From an uncultured Rhodobacterales bacterium (GTDB lineage Bacteria; Pseudomonadota; Alphaproteobacteria; Rhodobacterales; Rhodobacteraceae): a stretch of 51,601 bases of DNA. The stretch covers positions 1 through 51,601 of the forward strand of contig CAIQOV010000011.1 in the NCBI GenBank assembly GCA_903873585.1, written 5' to 3'. The translations under genes and the position numbers were made by a program. Below, piece after piece: positions 16,876 through 25,699 of this stretch; the stretch's first letter is position 1, and every line of letters starts with the position of its first letter. Below the pieces are notes generated by a model that saw only the letters and a list, made by a program, of their open reading frames with translations, did not search any database and was not told the origin of the DNA.

Positions 16876-18945
16876 ATGACCCAAAACATCCTTCTTTCGT
16901 CCCTATGGGACGATGCCGCCGCCGCCCCGCTCGATGAGCCGGGTAAACTGCTGTATCGGTCCAACTTGCTTGGGTCTGACCTGCGGATCACCAATTTTGG
17001 CGGGGGCAACACCTCGGCCAAAGTCACATCGCGCGACCCTTTAAGCGGGGCAGATGTGCAGGTGCTGTGGGTCAAGGGGTCGGGCGGTGATATCGGATCC
17101 ATGAAGCTTGACGGGTTTTCGACGCTGTATATGGACAAGCTGTTCCAACTGCGCGCCCAGTATAAAAGCCTTGATCAAGAAGACGCGATGGTTGACGCGC
17201 TGGGGCATTGTATCTTCAACCTGAACCCCCGCGCCCCTTCGATCGACACGTGGCTGCACGGCTTTGTGCCTGCGACCCATGTCGATCATGTGCATTCCGA
17301 TGCGGTGATTGCCATTGCCGCCGCGCGCGACCAAGTGGCGTTGACAGCGCAGATTTTTGGCGACGAGATCGGCTATTTGCCGTGGCAACGCCCGGGGATC
17401 GACCTTGGGATCAAACTGGGCGAAATGGCGGCGGCCAACCCCAAGATGGTGGGGCTGGTGCTGGGCAGCCATGGGCTGTTCACTTGGGGCGATACGGCGA
17501 AGGCGTGCTACGAACAAACCCTGCGCATCATCAATAAAGCGGCCGTTTGGCTGGATGCCAATTTGAAACGCCCCGCCTTTGACGGCGAGAAAATCAAAAG
17601 CCTGTCGCCCGAAGCGCGCCGCGATGCTGCGCGTCGGTTGATGCCCCTGATACGGGGCCGCATTTCGAAAGCCGAGATGAAGGCAGGCCATTTCACCGAC
17701 GCGCCCGAAGTGCTGGAGTTTGTGAATTCCAACGCTTTGGAAAGCCTTGCCCCCCTTGGCACGTCCTGCCCCGACCACTTCTTGCGCACCAAGATCAAAC
17801 CCTTGATCGTGCCCGCCGACGCCGATGCCGCCACGCTTGATGCGCTGATTGCAGGCTACCGCGCCGATTACGCCGCTTACTACAACCGCTGCAAACACCC
17901 CAATTCGCCGCCCATGCGCGACCCCAATGCCGTGATCTATCTGATCCCCGGTGTGGGTATGGTGTCATTCGCTAAAGACAAAGCCACGGCCCGCATCTCG
18001 GCCGAGTTTTATGTCAACGCAATCAACGTGATGCGCGGCGCTTCGGGTGTGTCGGTCTATCAGGGGCTGGATGAGCAAGAGGCCTTCAACATCGAATATT
18101 GGCTGTTGGAAGAAGCCAAACTGCAACGTATGCCCAAGCCCAAACCGATGCAGGGCCGCGTGGCCTTTATCACCGGCGGGGCGGGCGGGATCGGTTCAGC
18201 CTCTGCCGAACGCCTGCTGCGCGAAGGGTGCAACGTGGTGCTGGCCGATATTGACCAAACCGCGCTGGATGAGGTGACCGCCGGTTTTGCCAAACGCTAC
18301 GGCCGCGACATGGTGCGCGGTGTGATGATGGATGTGACGCAAGAAGCCCAAGTGGTGGCCGCGATTGAAACCACCGTGTCCGAATTTGGCGGGCTGGATG
18401 TGGTGGTGAACAATGCCGGCATCACCTCGGCCGCTGCCGTGGAAGATACCACTTTGGCCATGTGGAACCGCACGATGGATATTCTGTCGACCGGCTATTT
18501 CTTGGTGGGCCGCGAAGGTTACCGCGTGATGAAAACCCAAGCCATCGGTGGGTCGATGGTGTTTATCGCCTCGAAAAACGGGGTTGCGGCATCGCCGGGG
18601 GCTTCGGCCTATTGCACCGCCAAGGCCGCCGAGATTCATCTGGCGCGCTGCATGGCGCTGGAAGGCGCGCCGATGGGCATCAGGGTGAACGTGGTGAACC
18701 CCGACGCCGTGCTGCGTGGATCGAAAATCTGGAAAGGCGAGTGGAGCCAGCAACGCGCCGCCTCCAACAAAATCGCGGTGGACGAGTTGGAAGAACACTA
18801 CCGCAAGCGCAGCCTGCTGCAACGCTCAGTCTTTCCCGAAGACATCGCCGAGGGTGTGTATTTCTTCGCCTCGGATCTGTCGAACAAATCAACCGGCAAC
18901 TTCCTGAACGTGGACGCGGGCAATGCCGTGTCCTTTACGAGGTGA
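16876..18945 (+). CDS. rhaD: bifunctional rhamnulose-1-phosphate aldolase / lactaldehyde dehydrogenase (SDR)
   Basis: 689-residue fusion. Residues 1 to about 415 form a class II aldolase (AraD/FucA-like) domain, with FGGGNTSAK near 41 for phosphate binding, zinc ligands in ATHVDHVHSD (His 135, 138, 140) and GSHGLFTWG (His 199). Residues about 425-689 form a short-chain dehydrogenase with nucleotide motif TGGAGGIG (433-440), NNAG (512-515) and catalytic Ser 566, Tyr 579, Lys 583. The aldolase splits rhamnulose-1-phosphate to DHAP and L-lactaldehyde, which the SDR half oxidises. It is the first gene of rhaDI, 3 bases before rhaI. No ribosome site is visible before the ATG. The same fusion occurs in rhizobia. 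Confidence 0.95.
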   Translation: MTQNILLSSLWDDAAAAPLDEPGKLLYRSNLLGSDLRITNFGGGNTSAKVTSRDPLSGADVQVLWVKGSGGDIGSMKLDGFSTLYMDKLFQLRAQYKSLDQEDAMVDALGHCIFNLNPRAPSIDTWLHGFVPATHVDHVHSDAVIAIAAARDQVALTAQIFGDEIGYLPWQRPGIDLGIKLGEMAAANPKMVGLVLGSHGLFTWGDTAKACYEQTLRIINKAAVWLDANLKRPAFDGEKIKSLSPEARRDAARRLMPLIRGRISKAEMKAGHFTDAPEVLEFVNSNALESLAPLGTSCPDHFLRTKIKPLIVPADADAATLDALIAGYRADYAAYYNRCKHPNSPPMRDPNAVIYLIPGVGMVSFAKDKATARISAEFYVNAINVMRGASGVSVYQGLDEQEAFNIEYWLLEEAKLQRMPKPKPMQGRVAFITGGAGGIGSASAERLLREGCNVVLADIDQTALDEVTAGFAKRYGRDMVRGVMMDVTQEAQVVAAIETTVSEFGGLDVVVNNAGITSAAAVEDTTLAMWNRTMDILSTGYFLVGREGYRVMKTQAIGGSMVFIASKNGVAASPGASAYCTAKAAEIHLARCMALEGAPMGIRVNVVNPDAVLRGSKIWKGEWSQQRAASNKIAVDELEEHYRKRSLLQRSVFPEDIAEGVYFFASDLSNKSTGNFLNVDAGNAVSFTR

Positions 18946-18948
18946 ACG

Positions 18949-20229
18949 ATGAGCGAAGTTTCCGCCGATCTGATCGGAACGCTGAACCATAAAGGCGCTG
19001 AGGCACAGGCCGAAGATTACGCCGCTTTGGGGCGCCAATTGGCACGGCGCGGCGTGGATATAGAGGCTGTCACCCAGCGTGCCATGGCATGGTCGGTGGC
19101 GATCCCGACATGGGGCGTGGGCACAGGTGGTACGCGCTTTGCCCGCTTTCCGGGGGTGGGAGAGCCGCGCCACATTCATGACAAGCTGCAAGATTGCGGT
19201 GTCATTCAGGCGCTGACACGCGGCACCCGCACCGTTAGCCCACATATCCCGTGGGATAAGGTCAGCGATTACAACGCCTTGCGCCAAGAAGCCGCACAAT
19301 ACGGGCTAGGCTTTGATGCGATGAATTCTAACACCTTTCAAGATCAAGTGGGCCAAGCGCGTTCCTACAAATACGGCTCGCTCGCCAATGCCGATAAGAT
19401 GACCCGCGCCCAAGCTGTGGCGCATAATCTGGAATGTATCGAGATTGGGCAAAAGCTTGGATCAACCGCGCTGACCGTTTGGGTCGGCGATGGCACCAAC
19501 TTTGCCGGCCAGCAAAATCTGGGCAAGATGTTTGACGCCTATCTAGAGGCAATGGCGCAAATCTATGCCGGATTGCCCAAAGATTGGACGATGTTCATCG
19601 AACATAAAATGTATGAACCCGCCTTCTATTCGACCGTGATTTCCGACTGGGGATCGTCGCTGATCGCAGCCCAAACCCTAGGGCCGCAGGCCAAATGTCT
19701 GGTCGACTTGGGCCACCATGCCCCCAATACCAACATCGAACAGATTGTCGCGCGGTTGATCCATGTTGGCAAACTGGCAGGCTTTCATTTCAACGATTCC
19801 AAATACGGCGATGATGATCTGGATGCTGGCTCGGTCGACCCGTTCCGGTTGTTTTTGGTCTTTAACGAATTGGTCGATGCCGAACCTAAGGGTCTGAATT
19901 TGGCCTATATGATCGACCAAAGCCACAATATGACCGACCCGATTGAAAGCCTGATGTCATCCGCAATGGAAATTGCGCGGGCCTATGTGCAGGCGAGCTT
20001 GGTAGACCGGAAAGCTTTGGCCGCAGCACAGGCTGAAAATGACGTGCTGGCGGCGCACCGGATGCTGAAAGCGGCCTATATCACCGATGTGTCGCCCATC
20101 TTGGCCGAGGCGCGGGTGCGGCAAGGCGGGGCTTTGGACCCGATCGCTGTCTACCGCGCTTCGGGGTACCGCGCAGCGAAGGGCAAAGAGCGGCCGATGG
20201 TGGTGGGGGCCTCATCCGGCATCGTGTGA
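18949..20229 (+). CDS. rhaI: L-rhamnose isomerase
   Basis: 426-residue cytoplasmic TIM-barrel isomerase converting L-rhamnose to L-rhamnulose, of the Pseudomonas stutzeri-type branch rather than E. coli RhaA. Metal and proton-shuttle residues are visible: FIEHKMYEP (Glu 218, Lys 220), VDLGHHAPN (Asp 253, His 256), GFHFNDSKYGDDD (His 280, Asp 289) and MIDQSHN (Asp 323). The site GGTGAACG precedes the ATG. It lies 3 bases after rhaD and is probably the last gene of that operon, because a hairpin repeat follows its stop. Confidence 0.95.
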   Translation: MSEVSADLIGTLNHKGAEAQAEDYAALGRQLARRGVDIEAVTQRAMAWSVAIPTWGVGTGGTRFARFPGVGEPRHIHDKLQDCGVIQALTRGTRTVSPHIPWDKVSDYNALRQEAAQYGLGFDAMNSNTFQDQVGQARSYKYGSLANADKMTRAQAVAHNLECIEIGQKLGSTALTVWVGDGTNFAGQQNLGKMFDAYLEAMAQIYAGLPKDWTMFIEHKMYEPAFYSTVISDWGSSLIAAQTLGPQAKCLVDLGHHAPNTNIEQIVARLIHVGKLAGFHFNDSKYGDDDLDAGSVDPFRLFLVFNELVDAEPKGLNLAYMIDQSHNMTDPIESLMSSAMEIARAYVQASLVDRKALAAAQAENDVLAAHRMLKAAYITDVSPILAEARVRQGGALDPIAVYRASGYRAAKGKERPMVVGASSGIV

Positions 20230-20235
20230 TGCCGC

Positions 20236-20254
20236 GATTTTTCTGCGAAAAATC
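20236..20254. repeat. TTTTC-TGC-GAAAA hairpin repeat, copy 1
   Basis: GATTTTTC / GAAAAATC arms of 8 bases around TGC, 6 bases after the rhaI stop. It is one of four copies in the window and pairs with copy 2 in inverted orientation. Confidence 0.75.
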
Positions 20255-20277
20255 ATATTGGCCCCAAGCGCAACTTT

Positions 20278-20296
20278 GAATTTTCGCAGAAAATTC
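20278..20296. repeat. TTTTC-GCA-GAAAA hairpin repeat, copy 2
   Basis: GAATTTTC / GAAAATTC arms of 8 bases around GCA. The arm differs from copy 1, and both sides changed together, so the stem is kept. Confidence 0.75.
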
Positions 20297-20328
20297 GTGG
20301 CGATAAAACCGGAGGGGAGGCAAAAGCC

Positions 20329-21384
20329 ATGGCAGGCAAGCGATCTATCATCGACGAAAGCCACGATTTCTGGTCAGAAATCGTCCTTCCCCTGCTGCAA
20401 ACCCATTTCCCCACAGAAACCGCCCAAATGGCCGCAGGGTTTTTCGGCTACGGCTCTGAAGTGCTGCGCCTTGACGATCAATATTCCACCGACCACCACT
20501 TTGGCCTGCGTGTCAACATCCTGCTGCCGCAGTCGCTGATGCAGGCCAAGGGCGCTGCCATCGAAGACACACTCGCCGCCCGCCTGCCCCACTCATGGCG
20601 CGGGCGCGAATTGCGCGAAGGCTACACCCGCACCAAGGGCGTCGCCCTCGCAGCACTAGACCACCACCTTTTGTCCACCATCGGGCTGAACCACCCCCCG
20701 CAAAGCCTGACCGATTGGTTGCAAATTCCCGAAGAAGACATCACCCATATCATCGCTGGCGAGGTCTGGCACGATCCTTCGGGGCAGTTTTCAGCTATTC
20801 GCACAGCGCTGCTCGCCTATTACCCCGAACCCGTGCGCCTGCGCCGCTTGGCCCATTGGTCGCGCTATTTTTCAGGCATGGGGGTCTATGCGCTCAAACG
20901 CGCTTTGCTGCGCAACAATACGCTTTACGCCTCGACCACCTTTGCGCGCAGCCTGCGTTGGGGGGTGCAGATGGCTTTTATGCTCGACCGCACCTATTAT
21001 CCTTACGACAAATGGCTGACCGAGATGTTTTACCGCCTGCCCCGCATGGGCCCGCGCTTGGCACATATCGTCGAAAAGGCACCCCTTCTCACAACGGGAT
21101 GGGATGAAAAGCTGCACCTCTTGCACGAAATGTCAGATATTCTTGAAGCTGCCATGGTGGAAGACGGCCTGATCGCCCCGCATCCGCGTTATAAAGTGTC
21201 AGACACTTCGGGCTACCGCCTGCTGGAATCGGCCTATGCCGAGTTGATCCAGAAATGCCCAGACGAGATTAAAACCCTGATCCCGCAATGGGAACAGGTG
21301 CATTGGGAATCCTTCCATTCGGAATTTGTCGCTAATGTCGACCTGTCCGATTGGCGGCGTATGTTGGTATTGGAGCAAGCATGA
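20329..21384 (+). CDS. DUF4037 (nucleotidyltransferase-fold) protein
   Basis: 351-residue soluble protein. The segment GYGSEVLRLDDQYSTDHHFGLRV at residues 42-64 matches the G-S-x-x-x-G/L-x-D-D-x-x-S-x-D-H-x-x-G pattern of DUF4037, a family with a nucleotidyltransferase-like N-terminus. The remainder is helical and rich in aromatic and Arg residues. I know no tested function. The start has a strong GGAGGGGAGG. It begins a three-gene operon: its stop overlaps the URO-D-like gene by 4 bases, and a rhamnosidase gene follows. Position suggests a role in rhamnoside use or its control, which is inference only. Confidence 0.8.
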   Translation: MAGKRSIIDESHDFWSEIVLPLLQTHFPTETAQMAAGFFGYGSEVLRLDDQYSTDHHFGLRVNILLPQSLMQAKGAAIEDTLAARLPHSWRGRELREGYTRTKGVALAALDHHLLSTIGLNHPPQSLTDWLQIPEEDITHIIAGEVWHDPSGQFSAIRTALLAYYPEPVRLRRLAHWSRYFSGMGVYALKRALLRNNTLYASTTFARSLRWGVQMAFMLDRTYYPYDKWLTEMFYRLPRMGPRLAHIVEKAPLLTTGWDEKLHLLHEMSDILEAAMVEDGLIAPHPRYKVSDTSGYRLLESAYAELIQKCPDEIKTLIPQWEQVHWESFHSEFVANVDLSDWRRMLVLEQA

Positions 21385-22370
21385 ACTCGTTAGACCGCGT
21401 GATGGCCACGATCAACCGCCAACCCACCGACCGCACGCCGATTGATTGTTGGCTGTATCAAAAGCAATTCCTTGATCGGCTGGAAGCCGACTATGGCCCG
21501 CGCGAAAAGTTCATGGAGGAGTTTGGGGTTGATGTTTTTGTCGGCCTGATGCCCTTCCCAAACCAATACGGGCGGCGCTTTGACATCATGGAACTGGACT
21601 CGCTGTCTTTTGAAGACCCCAAAGACCCCAAATGGCTGAACTATTCCGCATGGAACTATGATTTCGGCGGCACCAACATTGCCACCGCCGTCGCCCAGCA
21701 AAAGGGCAAGCGCGCGGTTTTGGCGCATTGCTGGGGGATGGTGGAAGGCACCTCTTCTTTCCTTGGGATCGAGAATTGCTGGATGCACCTTGGCGGTCAA
21801 CCCGACCGCATGGCCGCATGGTTTGACAAATACGCCGATTGGATGTGCGTGCAGGTCGATAATCTGGTCGAAGCGGGGGTGGATATGATGACCCTGTCTG
21901 ACGATTGGGGCAGCAATGGCACCATGCTGTTTTCGCCCAAATCGTGGCGCAAGCTGATCAAACCCTATGCCATGCGCGTGGTGCAGCACGCCCGCAGCCG
22001 TGGCTTGCCGGTGAACCTGCATTCCGATGGCTACATTCTGCAAATCGTCGATGACATCATCGAAATGGGCTACACCTCGTGGCATCCGGTGCAAGAAAGT
22101 GCGGGGATGGACCCGCGCGAAGTTAAGGCGAAATGGGGCGACAAGATCACGATCTACGGCTCGTTAGATGTGATCGACGGACTGTTGAAGTTTGAAGGCG
22201 ACGAGCTTGAGGAATATATCACCAACCGCTTCGCCATCTATGCCCCCGGTGGCGGGTTTATCTTTAACGGCGGGCATTTCATTCAGCCCGATATCCCCCC
22301 CGCCCGCCTGATTCACGCCTACCGCGTGGTGCAAAAACTCGCCCCCTTATATGGCACCTTGTCCGCATGA
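21381..22370 (+). CDS. uroporphyrinogen decarboxylase (URO-D) family protein, not HemE
   Basis: 329-residue TIM-barrel protein of the URO-D superfamily. Conserved pieces are MNSLDRVMATINRQPTDRTPID at the start, a central VEAGVDMMTLSDDWGSNGTMLFSP, the strand LPVNLHSDGYILQIVDDIIEMG, and the end GGFIFNGGHFIQPDIPP. It lacks the N-terminal RQAGR signature of true uroporphyrinogen decarboxylase, so heme synthesis is unlikely. Related members act on methylated corrinoids, but no corrinoid protein lies nearby. ATG 21381 overlaps the DUF4037 stop (ATGA) and has GGAG 6 bases before. Its own stop overlaps the rhamnosidase start in the same way. Confidence 0.82.
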   Translation: MNSLDRVMATINRQPTDRTPIDCWLYQKQFLDRLEADYGPREKFMEEFGVDVFVGLMPFPNQYGRRFDIMELDSLSFEDPKDPKWLNYSAWNYDFGGTNIATAVAQQKGKRAVLAHCWGMVEGTSSFLGIENCWMHLGGQPDRMAAWFDKYADWMCVQVDNLVEAGVDMMTLSDDWGSNGTMLFSPKSWRKLIKPYAMRVVQHARSRGLPVNLHSDGYILQIVDDIIEMGYTSWHPVQESAGMDPREVKAKWGDKITIYGSLDVIDGLLKFEGDELEEYITNRFAIYAPGGGFIFNGGHFIQPDIPPARLIHAYRVVQKLAPLYGTLSA

Positions 22371-24400
22371 CCGACCTTGTGCCCGAAGGCGCTGTCTGGA
22401 TCGGGTCGGAACATCCCTTTGATCTATCCGAGGTTTACATAAACTTCCGCCGCGATCTGGTGCTGGAAAAGGCCCCCACCAAAGCGCGTTTTGTTCTGAC
22501 AGCGGACAGCCGCTATAAGCTGTGGATCAATGGCATCTACGTCGGGCGTGGCCCTGCGCGCTCTTGGCCCGATACGATGGCGCTGGATGATCTGGATATA
22601 GCCCCCTACCTGCGCGCCGGCCCCAACCATCTGGCGCTGCAAGTCTACAGCCCGGGCTATTCGCATTTCGCCTATGTTCACAGGGCGGCAACGGGCTGGA
22701 TCGGCTGGCTGGATATAGATGGCGAGATCACCGTATCCGACCACCACTGGCACGTTCAGCGCGATGCGTCTTATTCTGCACAGGTGCCGCGCGTGTCGAT
22801 CTATGGCACGGGGGTGGAGCAGCGCGATCTGCGCTTGGCGTCAGATTGGCAGACCGAAGCCGCCACCGATTGGGCGCAAGCCCGCGTGGTGCAGCCCCCA
22901 CATGGGCCGATCTGGGGCGATCTGGTGGCCCGCGACCTGCCTTTGCTGTGCGAAACCCTCGCCCCTTTGAGCGATCCTTGGCAAACCCGCCTAGGGCCTA
23001 GCCCTGCCGCAACCCTTGATCCCCACCAAGACCTGCGCACCGCTTTCACCGCTTGCCCCCCCGCCTCCCTGCCCGCAACGCTGCCCGCGCAGCACACCGC
23101 GATTTGGGTCTTTGACCTTGGCCACAGCCAAACCTGTGCGGCCGTCTGCCACATCGCCAATGCAAAGTCGGGTGACAGGTTGACCGTTTCATACGCCGAA
23201 AAACTGCGGGACGGTGAGGTTCTGCTGCCCGACCCCGCCACCTATTGCCGGATGCGCCCGACCGATGCGACGATCTTGCGGGGCGGCGCGCAATGGGTCG
23301 AACCCTTCACCCAACGCGGCGCGCGTTATGTGATCTTTCGCCTTGAAACGCGTGCCGCCATCACCCCCGACATCCAGTTTTTCGCCCGCACCCAAACCTA
23401 TCCGCTGGCCGAACGCCCCCTAAAACCCCAAGCCACACCGAGGTTAGAGGCCGTGGCGCAAATGTGCCGCCGCACCATCCTCGCCTGCCTTGCCGATGGC
23501 TTTGTTGATTCCATCTGGCGCGAAAGCTCGCAGTGGCTGGGCGATGTCGTGGCCGAGGCTTTTGCCTTGGCTGGCATCAGCGACGATCCCCGCCCCCTTG
23601 CCCGCGCGATCAACATGGCGGCAGCGGGGGCGGCGCAAGATGGCATCTTACCCTCGATCCTGCCGGGCGATGTGCCCGCCTATGTGGTGACAGATTACAA
23701 TTTTTCGTGGATCGAATTGCTGGACCTTTACGCAAATCACCCCGGCGTGACGGATGGCCCGCAGATGGTCGCGCGCCACCGCACCACGCTGGAAAAGCTG
23801 CTGACCCGCCTGCACCAAGATGTTGGCCGCAACGGGTTGATCCGCGCACAGCAAGGGCGGCGGTTGTTTCTCGATTGGTCGCAAGCCCCACGGGGCGAGC
23901 CGAACCTGACTTATAACACCCGCTACCTGCACGCGCTGCAAATCGCAGCCAAACTCACGGGCAGCGCGCAAGCGGCAACCCAAGCGAGCCACCTGCAATC
24001 TGCCATAATATCACGCTTTTTCACCCAAAGCTGGTGTGAAACCCCAGATGGCCCGCCAGCTTGCCAACTGTCATTGGCGCTGTTGATCCTGACCGATACC
24101 GTCACAGGCGATGCCGCCACCGAACTTGCCGCCCAAATCACCGCCCGCTCGCTGGATTTAGACGATACCGCACCGCCGACCAAACTTGTCCTAGCCAGCC
24201 CCTTTATGCACCATTACATCTTCCAAGCGCTGAACCACCTTGGCCAAACCGACCAAATTCAGGCGATCATCGCAGCGCGCTGGGGCCGCTGGGCGATGGC
24301 AGGCGAACCTACGACTTGGGAGAATTGGGATATCACCTTCCCCGACGGCTCGGCCTGCCACGGCTTTTCTGCCCATCCGCTTGGCTGGCTGAACCGCTAA
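22367..24400 (+). CDS. GH78 family alpha-L-rhamnosidase, cytoplasmic
   Basis: 677-residue glycosidase releasing terminal L-rhamnose. The N-terminal half is beta-rich, with a carbohydrate-binding-like part (RFVLTADSRYKLWINGIYVGRGPARSWPD, as in GH78 lectin domains). The C-terminal (alpha/alpha)6 barrel begins about residue 360. SIWRESSQWLGD gives Glu 386, equivalent to the general acid in the canonical QRDERxGWxGD motif, and GEPTTWENWD gives Glu 652, the likely base. The first motif is divergent (no Gln-Arg-Asp), so linkage preference may differ. There is no signal peptide, so the substrate must enter the cell. It is the last gene of the operon and lies next to the rha catabolic genes. Confidence 0.85.
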   Translation: MTDLVPEGAVWIGSEHPFDLSEVYINFRRDLVLEKAPTKARFVLTADSRYKLWINGIYVGRGPARSWPDTMALDDLDIAPYLRAGPNHLALQVYSPGYSHFAYVHRAATGWIGWLDIDGEITVSDHHWHVQRDASYSAQVPRVSIYGTGVEQRDLRLASDWQTEAATDWAQARVVQPPHGPIWGDLVARDLPLLCETLAPLSDPWQTRLGPSPAATLDPHQDLRTAFTACPPASLPATLPAQHTAIWVFDLGHSQTCAAVCHIANAKSGDRLTVSYAEKLRDGEVLLPDPATYCRMRPTDATILRGGAQWVEPFTQRGARYVIFRLETRAAITPDIQFFARTQTYPLAERPLKPQATPRLEAVAQMCRRTILACLADGFVDSIWRESSQWLGDVVAEAFALAGISDDPRPLARAINMAAAGAAQDGILPSILPGDVPAYVVTDYNFSWIELLDLYANHPGVTDGPQMVARHRTTLEKLLTRLHQDVGRNGLIRAQQGRRLFLDWSQAPRGEPNLTYNTRYLHALQIAAKLTGSAQAATQASHLQSAIISRFFTQSWCETPDGPPACQLSLALLILTDTVTGDAATELAAQITARSLDLDDTAPPTKLVLASPFMHHYIFQALNHLGQTDQIQAIIAARWGRWAMAGEPTTWENWDITFPDGSACHGFSAHPLGWLNR

Positions 24401-24421
24401 ATTTGTTGGTCTTGACTGCGG

Positions 24422-24456
24422 TGCACATACGGCGACGGCTTAGCCGCCGCCGTGCA
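24422..24456. terminator. hairpin between the rhamnosidase and folE2
   Basis: Inverted repeat TGCAC / GTGCA outside and GGCGACGGC / GCCGCCGCC inside, with a TTA loop and one mismatch. It lies between convergent genes. No clear T-run, so termination is only probable. Confidence 0.4.
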
Positions 24457-24458
24457 TC

Positions 24459-25547
24459 TTAGCCAACGTGGTACAGGCTGGCGAACAAGCGCGGGTCAAG
24501 GCTTTCGGCGGCAAAGGTCGGCCCTTCGGTCAGCACCGACACGGCATCATGGCTGTGCAGGCTTTCTTGGTGGCTGGCAACAATGCGAAAATCGCGGATA
24601 CGGTCATCGCCTTGCAGCGCCAAGCAGAAGCTGCGCGCGGCGTCTTCGACGAAGATCGGATTGGCGGCGTTAAGTTCGGCAAAAGCCTGCTCGTCTTCGC
24701 GCTTGACCATGACTTGAGTTTCAGTCGGCACGGCGGCGCGGGCAATCTCGATCAGGTCTTCAAACCACAGCACTTCATGCCCCACCACCTCGACCGAAAT
24801 CCGCGCCACAGAGCGTTGCGAATGCGGTGTGGCAAGCTGCCCGCGCGTGCGGCGTGCGTGTTCTGAGAGTTCCAGCGAACAGGGGCAGGTCGAGGAATAG
24901 ACGAAATCCAGATGGATGATCTGCTTGCGCAGGCCTGCGGTATCGACCAGCTCCAACGCGATGTCATAATACTGCCAGCCCGACAGACCCGACCGCAGCG
25001 ACCCCACCTTGACCGGAAAAGAAAACCGCATCTGGATGCGCGCATCGAACGACCCAAGGTCGCGCTTGTAATCTTCCAGCGCGTGTTCGATCACCTGAAA
25101 GCTGAAATCGCGTTCGGCATGGGCATAGAATGACCGCATGATGCGGCTCATGTTGATGCCCTTCTTTTCCGCCTCAAGGCTGACCGTGCCGGTGACAGAG
25201 GTTTCCAACATCACCTCGCCCGCATCGCGGGTGCGGTAGCGGATGGGCAAGCGAAAGTTCGAAATGCCCACATGCTGGATCACCTGCTTGGCGCCGACGA
25301 TCAGGCTTGCAGGGCCATTTTGCAGGTCGGGCAGGCTGTCTTTATACACCGCATCCACCAAGAACGCGTGCGGATAGGCGCGGTTTAACAGCGGATAGCC
25401 AGCGCCCAGCAATGCCCCCACCGCAGGGTCCAGCGCCACGATGTCGGCCTCGGATGCGCGGTCAGCCCAGCGTTTTAGCACTGCAAAGGCTGCCTCTGCC
25501 TCGTCGCGGCCGGGCTTACGGTCGAGTTCGGGGTCATAGATATTCAT
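24459..25547 (-). CDS. folE2: GTP cyclohydrolase I, type IB (FolE2)
   Basis: 362-residue enzyme converting GTP to dihydroneopterin triphosphate, the first step to folate and queuosine. It matches the FolE2/COG1469 family: VGISNFRLPIRYR near residue 90, the metal ligand region STCPCSLELSEHAR with the key Cys, and the HSHDAVSVL segment near the C-terminus. FolE2 does not depend on zinc. The frame extends to 25613, but MNIYDPELDRKP at 25547 has AAGGAAG upstream and the TATAGT promoter beyond it. It is downstream of metZ on the same strand with its own promoter. Confidence 0.94.
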   Translation of the reverse strand: MNIYDPELDRKPGRDEAEAAFAVLKRWADRASEADIVALDPAVGALLGAGYPLLNRAYPHAFLVDAVYKDSLPDLQNGPASLIVGAKQVIQHVGISNFRLPIRYRTRDAGEVMLETSVTGTVSLEAEKKGINMSRIMRSFYAHAERDFSFQVIEHALEDYKRDLGSFDARIQMRFSFPVKVGSLRSGLSGWQYYDIALELVDTAGLRKQIIHLDFVYSSTCPCSLELSEHARRTRGQLATPHSQRSVARISVEVVGHEVLWFEDLIEIARAAVPTETQVMVKREDEQAFAELNAANPIFVEDAARSFCLALQGDDRIRDFRIVASHQESLHSHDAVSVLTEGPTFAAESLDPRLFASLYHVG

Positions 25548-25584
25548 GGCAGCGCTTCCTTGTGCGATGGGTCGCCGTTGCGGG

Positions 25585-25613
25585 ACTATAAGGCAAATTA
25601 CCCAAGTCCCCAA
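25585..25613 (-). promoter_or_regulatory. predicted folE2 promoter
   Basis: TTGGGG (25613-25608), a 17-base spacer and TATAGT (25590-25585). The -10 box matches 5 of 6 consensus positions, giving a leader of about 30 bases. Confidence 0.55.
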
Positions 25614-25699
25614 CCCCTACATATCTAATACGGCTTTCCCCCAAGGCTAGATCACAGGCACAAGGAATTTGCGCCAATGCGAAGCCTATGTTTGGGGCC

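Noticed and set aside
21381-22370. Assignment as HemE, uroporphyrinogen decarboxylase
   Set aside because: The N-terminal RQAGR signature is missing and the gene is locked in an operon with a rhamnosidase.
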